A stretch of 7,404 nt of DNA from NCBI GenBank assembly GCA_013151875.1, contig JAADHL010000322.1:1-7404 (forward strand). Direction: 5' to 3'. Under the pieces are notes generated by a model. That model was not told where the DNA came from. It saw only the letters and a list, made by a program, of their open reading frames with translations, and searched no databases. The stretch is from Deltaproteobacteria bacterium. GTDB taxonomy: Bacteria; Myxococcota_A; UBA9042; DTJE01. A program made the translations under genes and the position numbers. Below, piece after piece: positions 1-5,431 of this stretch; position 1 is the first letter of the stretch; each line of letters begins with the position of its first letter.

Positions 1-134
1 TGGTCGCCCAGCGTCACCACCGTCTCACCGGCCTTGATGCTGGTCGGCCTTCCAAGTGCAAGCACGGCCTTTTCCTGCTGTGGAGTGAGTCCCTTCAGCA
101 GGTTGAAACCGACCCCTGTGTCTTCGTTTGCCAT
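1..134 (-). CDS. Cyclic-nucleotide-binding-domain protein (Crp/Fnr-like), N-terminal part
   Basis: This leftward gene is cut by the window edge; only its first 44 codons are present. It starts MANEDTGVGFNLLKGLTPQQ and continues through an ALGRPTSIKAGETVV-LGD segment. This matches the opening of a cNMP-binding domain: a short helix with an 'L-F/L-x-G-L' entry, then the first beta strand with 'I-x-A-G-E-x-V-x-x-x-G-D'. The family includes Crp/Fnr transcription factors and other proteins that use the fold as a ligand sensor. The C-terminal half, which would show a helix-turn-helix or another output domain, is outside the window, so the output is unknown. The ATG lies one base after the TGA of the upstream small gene (TGACATG), so the two are almost certainly translated from one mRNA. 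That mRNA probably starts at the sigma-54 promoter at 496-510. The domain call is reasonably firm; a transcription-factor role is inference. Confidence 0.72.
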   Translation of the reverse strand, partial: MANEDTGVGFNLLKGLTPQQEKAVLALGRPTSIKAGETVVTLGD

Positions 135-135
135 G

Positions 136-450
136 TCAGTTTGCCAGGGTGGAGGTGGTACGGGCGTGGAGGTTTCTGACCGAAGGCGCGCTCAGGAACG
201 TCTCTGCGGCGGCTTCCTCCAGACGGATATGCTGTTCCAGTTGGCTGAGCAGCAGTTCCACGGGCACGCGACGCCCGGCAGCGACCGAGTCGTCGATGCG
301 GCTGCCGGCATCCAGGAACCGCGACAATACAGCCGGATCCATTGCGGCCGGCGCCTGTTCAGCCGGCACCTGCTCGATCCCGAAGCTCAGAAACACCCCG
401 CATCCCAGGACCAGGACAACCATTCCGATGATTCCTATAGTCAGCATCAT
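136..450 (-). CDS. Small single-pass membrane protein of unknown function (104 aa)
   Basis: I do not recognise the family. Residues 3-25 form one strongly hydrophobic segment (LTIGIIGMVVLVLGCGVFLSF). It is followed by a short Pro/Ala/Glu/Gln linker (residues 26-36) and a mostly helical, charged tail (37-104) containing a Leu/Glu-rich stretch around 65-85. The N-terminus has no basic residues, so a membrane anchor is more likely than a cleaved signal. VLG-C17 is only a loose lipobox, so a lipoprotein is possible but not favoured. The start is well supported: GGAGG lies six bases before the ATG at 450. The gene is the first of a leftward operon and is followed one base later by the cNMP-binding-domain gene. 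A sigma-54-type promoter sits 46-60 bp upstream of the ATG. The pairing suggests a membrane partner or accessory of the cNMP-binding protein, but that is inference. Confidence 0.75.
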   Translation of the reverse strand: MMLTIGIIGMVVLVLGCGVFLSFGIEQVPAEQAPAAMDPAVLSRFLDAGSRIDDSVAAGRRVPVELLLSQLEQHIRLEEAAAETFLSAPSVRNLHARTTSTLAN

Positions 451-456
451 GATGAA

Positions 457-461
457 CCTCC
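457..461 (-). promoter_or_regulatory. Ribosome binding site of the small membrane protein
   Basis: The minus strand reads GGAGG, then six bases (TTCATC), then ATG at 450. The strong match and good spacing fix the start at 450 rather than the adjacent ATG at 447, and support this short ORF as a real gene. Confidence 0.8.
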
Positions 462-495
462 ATCTGATTGCATCTTCAAGCCAATCGATTTCATC

Positions 496-510
496 GCAAC
501 CATCGTGCCC
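496..510 (-). promoter_or_regulatory. Sigma-54 (-24/-12) promoter for the leftward operon
   Basis: The minus strand reads GGGCACG-ATGG-TTGC. The sigma-54 consensus is TGGCACG-N4-TTGC(A/T). All of GGCACG and TTGC match and GG-N10-GC spacing is exact; only the first base (G for T) and the base after TTGC differ. The transcript would start near 484, giving a leader of about 34 nt that contains the GGAGG site just before the ATG at 450. Sigma-54 promoters need an AAA+ activator, and one is encoded nearby in the divergent operon (2652-4007). The sequence match is direct observation; use by that regulator is inference. Confidence 0.72.
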
Positions 511-543
511 ACCTGGCTTTCAGCGATTGTAGAGTGACGTTAA

Positions 544-559
544 GCCTGTAATAACAGGC
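544..559. repeat. Inverted repeat GCCTGT-AATA-ACAGGC
   Basis: Perfect 6-bp arms flank a 4-base spacer. It carries the same CCTG/CAGG half-sites as the palindromes at 617-649. It lies at about -60 to -75 from the predicted sigma-54 start near 484, so it may be a promoter-proximal activator site. Neither strand has a T-run after it, so it is not a good terminator. Confidence 0.45.
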
Positions 560-570
560 AGATAAAAGAA

Positions 571-586
571 TGGTTCCGTTGCTGCA
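571..586 (+). promoter_or_regulatory. Weak candidate sigma-54 promoter toward the kinase operon
   Basis: TGGTTCCGTTGCTGCA keeps the invariant GG-N10-GC, with TGG at -24 and CTGC in place of TTGC at -12. Several -24 bases deviate from consensus. If used, transcription would start near 597 and leave a leader of about 180 nt containing the 617-649 palindromes, an unusual layout. It would mean autoregulation of the two-component operon. Low confidence, because a GG-N10-GC match can arise by chance. Confidence 0.25.
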
Positions 587-616
587 AGCCTTTGCCGAAC
601 CAGTGTCGAACTGCCA

Positions 617-656
617 ACCTGTCAGGTCGCGCCTGACGGATCCGTCAGGTTGCGCC
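617..656. promoter_or_regulatory. Palindromic operator cluster, probable enhancer (UAS) for the NtrC-type regulator
   Basis: Three nested signals are visible. ACCTG-T-CAGGT lies at 617-627. A perfect 18-bp palindrome, CCTGACGGATCCGTCAGG, lies at 632-649. The 13-mer GTCAGGTYGCGCC occurs twice (621-633 and 644-656), 23 bp apart, about two helical turns. Relative to the predicted leftward sigma-54 start near 484, the 18-bp palindrome is at about -148 to -165, the usual distance for NtrC-family binding sites. The CTGAC-N6-GTCAG arrangement also has the 5-6-5 geometry of Crp-family sites, so autoregulation by the cNMP-binding protein at 1-134 is an alternative reading. The repeats are certain; the protein that binds them is inferred. 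Confidence 0.6.
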
Positions 657-748
657 CCAATCATCGGGGTTCCCTGCACCCGGCCTCAGCCGCGTCAAAC
701 TTTTTGTTGTTTCGTTGCCGGTGAAGCATCTTCCTGGACTGCTAACCC

Positions 749-762
749 ACTATCAAGATAGT
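749..762. repeat. Inverted repeat ACTATC-AA-GATAGT before the kinase start
   Basis: Perfect 6-bp arms with a 2-base centre end 14 bases before the kinase ATG at 777. The loop is too short for a stable RNA hairpin, so a DNA-binding site is the better reading. It occupies the place where a Shine-Dalgarno sequence or promoter elements would be expected. Confidence 0.4.
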
Positions 763-776
763 ATTGGTCGTAAATC

Positions 777-2648
777 ATGGGGCGTCCGTTGAAGTTCCGG
801 CTCAGTAATATGATGATGGGCCTGTCCCTGGGTGTGGCCGCGGTGGTGGTCGCTGCCTTCGGGACCGGCGCCTGGCTGTATTCCAGGCAGCGCTTTACCA
901 GCGAGCTGGAATCGGCCAGGGCCAGCGCGCGCGCCCAGACCGAGACGATAAGGGTTGCCCTCGAACACCAGATGGTGAATCGGGACAGCCGTCTCATCGA
1001 AAAGATGGTCGCGAACTTCGCGGGCGATCCTTCGGTCAACAACGTCATGATCGTAGATAAGGAGGGCATCCTGAAGTTCTCCAGCAGGCCCGCGTCGGTC
1101 GGCACGGAGATCAGGAGGGACTCTCCGACCTGCATGACATGCCACGACAGGCCCCCGCAGGAAAGGGCGACCAGTCGCGTGATCGAGACTCGGGGCGGAG
1201 AGATACTCCGCACCGTGACCCCGATATTGAACCGGAAGGAATGCCACGCCTGCCACTCGCCCGACGCCAGGATAAACGGGGTGCTGATCGTGGATATCGA
1301 GGCCGGCAGGATCAGGGCGAACCTGAATCGGGATCTGCGCAGGATGGTCCTTGGCAGCGGGATCCTGGCCCTGATAGTGATGGCCGGAATCGCCCTGATC
1401 ATCCGGCTGGTCGTGCTGAGGAGGCTCCGTATTTTCGAGGATGCGGCCCGACGCATCGCGGCCGGCGACCTGGAACGCAGATTGCCGGTGAAAGGGAACG
1501 ACACCCTGTCCTGGCTTGCGCGCAGGTTCAATTCCATGGCGGACTCGGTTACCACCCTGCTGGCCGACGTGCGCCGAAAAGGCGAGCAGTTGGAGACCGT
1601 CATCAACAGCGTGGATGACGGCATCGTGGTGTTGGACAGGCGAATGAAAATCGTGGCGGCCAACGAGGCATTCGTGAAGCGGCTGGGCAAAAGAAGGGAC
1701 GAAGTGCTGGGGGAGGCCTGCGTCGAGGCTTCGTCGGGCCTTTGCAACACGGCGGAGTGTCCCTCCAGGGAGTGCTTTCGAGAGGGGATCCCGCGCACCA
1801 GGGTGTTCACCAGGGAGGGGGTTCAGGCAGGGGACACGCGCTTCGAGGAGGTGCACGTGTCGCCGATCAGGGACAAGACCGGCGATGTCCGGTACGTCAC
1901 CGAGGTCTGGCGCGACATCACCCAGAGGCGCGCGTCCGAGGCCCGCATGGCCGACTCGCACCGCATGGCGTCGCTGGGGATGCTTGCCTCCGGGTTTTCG
2001 CATGAATTGAACACCCCGCTGGCCACGGTTTTGACCTGCCTGGAAGGGATATTGAGGACGGAGGCCGAAAGCGAGGTGGTGGACCGTGACTATATAACCG
2101 ATTCGGCCAGGATCGCCCGCGAACAGGTGCTGAGGTGCAGGGCCATAACGCAGCAGTTCCTGCAGATGGCCAGGGGAGGGGCGTCGGGCGACGACCTGGT
2201 GGACCTCGCTGTAGTGGTGCCCAGCATGGTGAGGCTGGTGTCGCCCACTGCGCGCGAGCGTGACGTGCGGGTGGAGGCAGTGTCCTGCGAGGGGCAGGTC
2301 ATGATCAGGGCCAACGAATCCGAGGTGCAGCAGGTGCTGTTGAATCTGCTGATGAACGCGGTCCAGGCGTGCGGTCCAGGTGGAAGGGTTACGGCCTGCC
2401 TGGAGCGTGGTGACGGGACGACGGTGACGGTCAGTGACGACGGCTGCGGCATGGACGAAGCGCAGCGGGGCAGGGTATTCGAGCCGTTCGTGAGCATGAG
2501 GCCCGGAGGCACCGGACTGGGGCTGTTCATTTCGCTGGAACTGGCGCGTAAGTGGGGCGGCTCAATCAGGGTGGAAAGCGTTTTGGGCCAAGGGTCGTCC
2601 TTCAGCGTGGATTTTCCCGTTCGTGACGGTACGTACGAAGGGGTGTGA
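777..2648 (+). CDS. Haem-binding (two CxxCH) transmembrane sensor histidine kinase with PAS domain
   Basis: This 623-residue membrane kinase autophosphorylates and passes phosphate to the regulator encoded next. A basic N-terminus leads into TM1 (about 12-35), a periplasmic sensor (36-188), TM2 (about 190-214), HAMP (215-265), PAS (about 270-382) and the kinase core. The sensor has two c-type haem motifs, C119-MT-C122-H123 and C156-HA-C159-H160, the second preceded by 'TPILN'. The PAS domain has a cysteine series C315, C323, C328, C333 that could hold a metal cluster or act as a thiol switch. The core is intact: phosphoacceptor H409 in SHELNTPL, N527 in the N box, DDGCGM at 554-559, FEPF at 568-571 and GGTGLGL at 577-583. 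An in-frame TAA at 771 rules out earlier starts, and no clear Shine-Dalgarno precedes the ATG. The stop is three bases before the regulator's ATG. The signal sensed is unknown; redox state or a haem ligand is likely. Confidence 0.93.
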   Translation: MGRPLKFRLSNMMMGLSLGVAAVVVAAFGTGAWLYSRQRFTSELESARASARAQTETIRVALEHQMVNRDSRLIEKMVANFAGDPSVNNVMIVDKEGILKFSSRPASVGTEIRRDSPTCMTCHDRPPQERATSRVIETRGGEILRTVTPILNRKECHACHSPDARINGVLIVDIEAGRIRANLNRDLRRMVLGSGILALIVMAGIALIIRLVVLRRLRIFEDAARRIAAGDLERRLPVKGNDTLSWLARRFNSMADSVTTLLADVRRKGEQLETVINSVDDGIVVLDRRMKIVAANEAFVKRLGKRRDEVLGEACVEASSGLCNTAECPSRECFREGIPRTRVFTREGVQAGDTRFEEVHVSPIRDKTGDVRYVTEVWRDITQRRASEARMADSHRMASLGMLASGFSHELNTPLATVLTCLEGILRTEAESEVVDRDYITDSARIAREQVLRCRAITQQFLQMARGGASGDDLVDLAVVVPSMVRLVSPTARERDVRVEAVSCEGQVMIRANESEVQQVLLNLLMNAVQACGPGGRVTACLERGDGTTVTVSDDGCGMDEAQRGRVFEPFVSMRPGGTGLGLFISLELARKWGGSIRVESVLGQGSSFSVDFPVRDGTYEGV

Positions 2649-2651
2649 GGC

Positions 2652-4007
2652 ATGGATCAAAAGACCTCGGTGTTGGTGGTCGACGATGATGATTCGTTTC
2701 GGGTCGTGCTTTCAAACGAGTTGAAGCGACGTGGCTATCAGGTGGCCAACGCCGCGACGGGGGAGGCCGCCATCCAGGAGGCCGCTGCCCGGGAACCTCA
2801 TGTCATTCTGCTGGACCTGAGGCTGCCTGACCGTGATGGGCTGGATGTGCTGGCCTCGGTCCGTGAGGCGAACACGGGACCGGAAGTGATCATCCTTACA
2901 GGCCACGGCACCATAGACACAGCCATCGAGGCCACCCGCGCCGGTGCCTTCGACTACGTGCTGAAGCCGTGCCCAGTGGACGAACTGGAGATTCGCATCC
3001 AGAGGGCCATGGAAAGGCGGGGGCTGATCGAGCGGAACACGGTGCTGGAGCGCGGACTCACGCCGTCCGATCCCGCCAGCGGCATGGTGGGCGCGAGTCC
3101 GGCTTATCAGGAGATGCTGGAACTGGTGGACAGGGTGGCGCCCACGGATTCCAGCGTCCTGATCATGGGCGAGACGGGCGTTGGGAAGGAGGTGCTGGCC
3201 AAGCTCATACACTCGCGCGGCCCCAGGGCCGAACGTCCCTTCGTGGTCGTGGAGTGCGCAGCGCTGCAGGAAAGCCTGCTCCTCAGCGAGTTGTTCGGGC
3301 ACGAGCGAGGGGCGTTTACGGGTGCTGACCGGGCAAAACCCGGGTTGTTCGAGGTAGCCGCCGGCGGCACGGTTTTTCTGGACGAAATAGGCGAGGTGTC
3401 CCTATCCACTCAGGTCAGGCTGCTGCGCGTGCTGGATACATCGACCTTCAGACGGGTCGGGGGCACCGCCGAAATCCAGGCTGATTTCCGGGTCCTTGCC
3501 GCCACCAACCGGGATCTGCCGGAAAGGGTGCGCCAGGGGCTTTTCCGCGAGGACCTGTACTATCGCATGAGCACCATCACCGCCGTCGTGCCGCCGTTGC
3601 GTGAGCGGCCGGAGGACATCGACGCCCTTATCGAACACTTCACCAGGCTGTTCAATCGGAAGTTCGGGACCAGCCGCAGGGTCGGGCGTGAGGCGCTGGA
3701 CGCCCTGCGGCGCCATTCGTGGCCAGGCAATGTCCGCGAGCTTTTCCACGCTATCGAGGGGTCGATGATCGTCTGCGATGGCCCCGAGATCCTGCCGTCG
3801 CACCTGCCGTGCGGGATCCGGGACGGCATGAGCGTTCCCGGCGGACAGGGCGACGACGGCGCCCTGGTAACCTTGAAGGAGGCGCAACGCCGCTATATAG
3901 AGAGGGTGCTGAAGGCCACTGGAGGCAAGCGGGCCGAGACCGCGAGGATCCTGGGCATCAGCGAGCGCAACCTCTACCGCAAACTGGACGACATGGGCCT
4001 GGGATGA
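2652..4007 (+). CDS. NtrC-family sigma-54-dependent response regulator
   Basis: This 451-residue regulator has three standard parts. The receiver (1-120) has the acidic pocket D11-D13, phosphoacceptor D55, T83 and K105. The AAA+ sigma-54-activation domain (about 144-372) has Walker A GETGVGKE (173-180), an intact GAFTGA loop (220-225) that contacts sigma-54, Walker B VFLDEIGE (241-248) and WPGNVREL (357-364). A Fis-type helix-turn-helix (about 408-450) ends in RILGISERNLYRKL. Nothing is missing, so it should be a working activator. AAGGGG inside the kinase's last codons is the likely ribosome site, so the two genes are probably co-translated. The window's best sigma-54 promoter (496-510) and a cluster of palindromes (544-656) lie just upstream of this operon, making the leftward operon the prime target (inference). 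No space for a terminator separates this gene from the convergent gene that follows. Confidence 0.95.
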   Translation: MDQKTSVLVVDDDDSFRVVLSNELKRRGYQVANAATGEAAIQEAAAREPHVILLDLRLPDRDGLDVLASVREANTGPEVIILTGHGTIDTAIEATRAGAFDYVLKPCPVDELEIRIQRAMERRGLIERNTVLERGLTPSDPASGMVGASPAYQEMLELVDRVAPTDSSVLIMGETGVGKEVLAKLIHSRGPRAERPFVVVECAALQESLLLSELFGHERGAFTGADRAKPGLFEVAAGGTVFLDEIGEVSLSTQVRLLRVLDTSTFRRVGGTAEIQADFRVLAATNRDLPERVRQGLFREDLYYRMSTITAVVPPLRERPEDIDALIEHFTRLFNRKFGTSRRVGREALDALRRHSWPGNVRELFHAIEGSMIVCDGPEILPSHLPCGIRDGMSVPGGQGDDGALVTLKEAQRRYIERVLKATGGKRAETARILGISERNLYRKLDDMGLG

Positions 4008-4013
4008 TTGACG

Positions 4014-5264
4014 TCAGCCCGCCTGGATGCACTGGTATTCGAAGCATGTCAGGCCAGGGCCGCAGGCGCCGCAGGTCGATGCGCAGCCATCGTCACCGCA
4101 CTCCTTTCCCTTGCAGTCGGGGGCGCAGTCGCAGTAACCCATGTCGTCGCAAAAACTGTTGGCGTAGTCCAGACATTTTCCGCATGAAATCGTAGACCCG
4201 CAGCCGTCGTCCCAGTCTCCGCATTCGACTCCGGACGAGTCGCAGCCTTTGGGTGTACAGCAGGCGCCCTCATAACAGACCGCATCCTGGGGGCAGACGC
4301 AGTCGGACGGACACGCGGCGCAATCTTCGCCGGAGGTTTGGCTGCAAATCCCGTCCCCACACCAGGGCTGAAAAACGCAATATCCACCTTGGCAGGAATA
4401 GTGGTCGGGACACTCGCCGCACGATTCGCCGCACCCGCCAGGGCCGCATTCAAGAAACCAGCACTGATCGGCGCAGTCGCATTCCCCGAGGTCGTTGCAA
4501 AACGAATTGGGGAAATCCGAACACGTGCCGCAGTCCATCTGGCCGCCGCAAGCATCGTTCCATTGACCGCACGCGTAACCTTCTTTCACGCAATCCAAAG
4601 GGGTGCAGCACTTGGTCAGGTAGCACACGTCATTACCGCCGCATCCACAGTCCAAAGGGCAGTTTCCGCAATGCTCGAAAAGGTCGGAATCGCAGTTTCC
4701 GTCACCGCACCAAGGGTTGTAGACGCAGGCGTTTTCCTTGCAGTGATAGTGGCTGGGGCAGCTTCCGCATGAACCGCCGCAGCCGTCATACCCACAGTCC
4801 TTTGACTCGCAATCAGGCACGCAACCGGTTTCAACAGTGTCCAGCGACAGACCGTCCGTCGAGTCGCCCTGGTCCGAGAGGTCCGGTGCGATATCCTGTG
4901 TATCCGTATATGGGAGTGAGTCTTGAGTCTCATTGTCCGAGTCGTCCTGCTGGGTGGTCGTGTCCGGGAGTTCGCGCGGGGCATCTTGGTTCGTATCGGT
5001 GTCGGTAATGCTTTGGATATCCGTGCTCTGGATATCTGTGCTTTGGAGATCTGTTCTTTGGAGATCCTTGACGCCGTTGTCGGGTGAATCCTGGCCTGGA
5101 TTGCCGGCGTCGGTAGCCACGGCTTCATCGACTTCAATGTAGGCGATGTCCAGGTCCGTGTTGCCCCAATCCGGCATGAGGAATTTTCCCGATGGACCAG
5201 AAGAGCAGCACAGCGCAAGCCCGGTTGCGGCCGCGGAAAGGACGGTGAATCTACCTGTCTGCAT
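4014..5264 (-). CDS. Exported cysteine-rich repeat protein, putative lipoprotein (56 repeat-region cysteines)
   Basis: The 416-residue product has a short signal (MQTGRFTVLSAAATGLALCC) with a hydrophobic core ending in C19-C20. This suggests a lipoprotein, although the lipobox is not canonical. Residues 31-147 are an acidic, Asp/Thr/Ser/Gln-rich linker including a (T/S)D(L/I)Q-type pentapeptide repeat (about 67-86). Residues 148-416 hold two complete 116-residue repeats (148-263, 264-379) with 24 cysteines each, then a partial third copy with eight (380-412). Each repeat contains a 'GCG-SCG-CP' unit, a 'PWCGDG-C' unit and a 'CCTP...NSFC' unit. Such modules recur in surface proteins of Myxococcota-like genomes; no enzymatic motif is seen. 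The spacing suggests disulfide-stabilised folds outside the cytoplasm. The ATG at 5264 is the only plausible start, with a weak ribosome site (GATAGAG). The gene converges on the response regulator with six bases between stops. Its function is unknown; adhesion, surface structure or metal binding are possibilities. Confidence 0.88.
   Translation of the reverse strand: MQTGRFTVLSAAATGLALCCSSGPSGKFLMPDWGNTDLDIAYIEVDEAVATDAGNPGQDSPDNGVKDLQRTDLQSTDIQSTDIQSITDTDTNQDAPRELPDTTTQQDDSDNETQDSLPYTDTQDIAPDLSDQGDSTDGLSLDTVETGCVPDCESKDCGYDGCGGSCGSCPSHYHCKENACVYNPWCGDGNCDSDLFEHCGNCPLDCGCGGNDVCYLTKCCTPLDCVKEGYACGQWNDACGGQMDCGTCSDFPNSFCNDLGECDCADQCWFLECGPGGCGESCGECPDHYSCQGGYCVFQPWCGDGICSQTSGEDCAACPSDCVCPQDAVCYEGACCTPKGCDSSGVECGDWDDGCGSTISCGKCLDYANSFCDDMGYCDCAPDCKGKECGDDGCASTCGACGPGLTCFEYQCIQAG
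4017..4823 (-). repeat. 116-residue (348-bp) tandem protein repeat, two full copies plus a partial third
   Basis: Copy 1 is 4476-4823, copy 2 is 4128-4475 and the partial copy 3 is 4017-4127. All 24 cysteines of copy 1 recur exactly 116 residues later in copy 2, with no insertion or deletion. The eight cysteines of the partial copy recur at +232. About half of the aligned residues of copies 1 and 2 are identical. The gene therefore reads A-B-C-A-B-C-A in sub-modules. Confidence 0.9.
5011..5070 (-). repeat. 15-bp tandem repeat, about four copies
   Basis: On the plus strand the units begin at 5011, 5026, 5041 and 5056 and follow CTYTGGAKATCYGTK, the last copy degenerate at its end. In the leftward gene they encode pentapeptides of the form (T/S)D(L/I)Q(S/R) in the linker. 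Being a multiple of three, copy-number change would lengthen or shorten the linker without a frameshift. Confidence 0.8.
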
Positions 5265-5332
5265 TACTCTATCGTTGTGTGACGACCTGACAATTTCAAG
5301 TTCTCTTCAATGATTTCATGGCCGGCCTCATG

Positions 5333-5361
5333 ATATTTGCCAGCAAACAGGTAGCAAATAT
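5333..5361. repeat. Inverted repeat ATATTTGC-N13-GCAAATAT over the rightward promoter
   Basis: Perfect 8-bp arms at 5333-5340 and 5354-5361 have centres 21 bp apart, two helical turns. The arms overlap the candidate -35 (5337-5342) and -10 (5359-5364) elements of the promoter reading toward the beta-barrel gene. This is the expected layout of an operator for a dimeric repressor, though the regulator is unknown. Confidence 0.5.
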
Positions 5362-5364
5362 AGA
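5337..5364 (+). promoter_or_regulatory. Candidate sigma-70-type promoter for the beta-barrel/cytochrome operon
   Basis: TTGCCA (5337-5342) matches five of six bases of the -35 consensus. A 16-bp spacer leads to TATAGA (5359-5364), four of six at -10. Transcription would start near 5371 and give a leader of about 60 nt to the ATG at 5432. No GG-N10-GC sigma-54 site is visible on either strand of 5265-5431. Confidence 0.45.
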
Positions 5365-5391
5365 CTATAGTGGTCAAATAATTTCATTCAA
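5364..5391 (-). promoter_or_regulatory. Candidate promoter for the leftward cysteine-rich gene
   Basis: On the minus strand TTGAAT (5391-5386) is followed after 16 bp by TATAGT (5369-5364), five of six at -10. It would start near 5357 and leave a leader of about 90 nt before the ATG at 5264. Its -10 abuts the -10 of the rightward candidate, and both share the 8-bp palindrome ACTATAGT (5364-5371). The two promoters would therefore compete for polymerase. Confidence 0.35.
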
Positions 5392-5403
5392 GAACTTCTT
5401 GAA
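5387..5403. repeat. 17-bp palindrome TTCAAGAACTTCTTGAA
   Basis: Perfect 8-bp arms surround a single central C. It lies in the predicted leader of the beta-barrel transcript and overlaps the -35 of the leftward candidate promoter. It is followed by GGGAAG, not a T-run, so it is not a terminator. A DNA operator or a small leader hairpin are both possible. Confidence 0.5.
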
Positions 5404-5431
5404 GGGAAGTTGGCTTGTGAGAAAGGCGGCG

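Noticed and set aside
582..598. Minus-strand CGGCAAAGGCTTGCA as a second leftward sigma-54 promoter
   Set aside because: The GG to GC spacing is nine, not ten, bases; the site at 496-510 is far better placed and closer to consensus.
491..761. Short open frames of 62-63 codons on both strands in the divergent region
   Set aside because: They overlap the sigma-54 promoter and operators, have no convincing ribosome sites and show no protein-like features.
695..2003. Two long leftward open frames (371 and 416 codons) opposite the kinase gene
   Set aside because: They mirror the strongly supported kinase on the other strand, lack recognisable domains, and contain unnatural Pro/Arg/His-rich stretches typical of antisense frames in GC-rich DNA.
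4009..4016. Perfect 8-bp palindrome TGACGTCA between the two converging genes
   Set aside because: It overlaps the stop codon of the leftward gene, is short enough to occur by chance, and has no T-run to act as a terminator.
4253..5008. Rightward frames of 251 and 144 codons opposite the cysteine-rich gene
   Set aside because: The opposite strand has an export signal and exact protein repeats; these frames are Arg/Thr/Ala-rich shadows created by the repeated cysteine codons.
5371..5387. TGGTCAAATAATTTCAT as a sigma-54 promoter for the barrel operon
   Set aside because: It has TGG at -24 but TTTC instead of TTGC, so the invariant GC at -12 is missing. The rest of 5265-5431 has no GG-N10-GC on either strand.
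5318..5431. Upstream ATG at 5318 as the start of the signal-peptide frame
   Set aside because: It lies upstream of the candidate promoter's predicted start near 5371 and has no ribosome site, and it would add a non-signal extension. The ATG at 5432 has AAAGG at good spacing.
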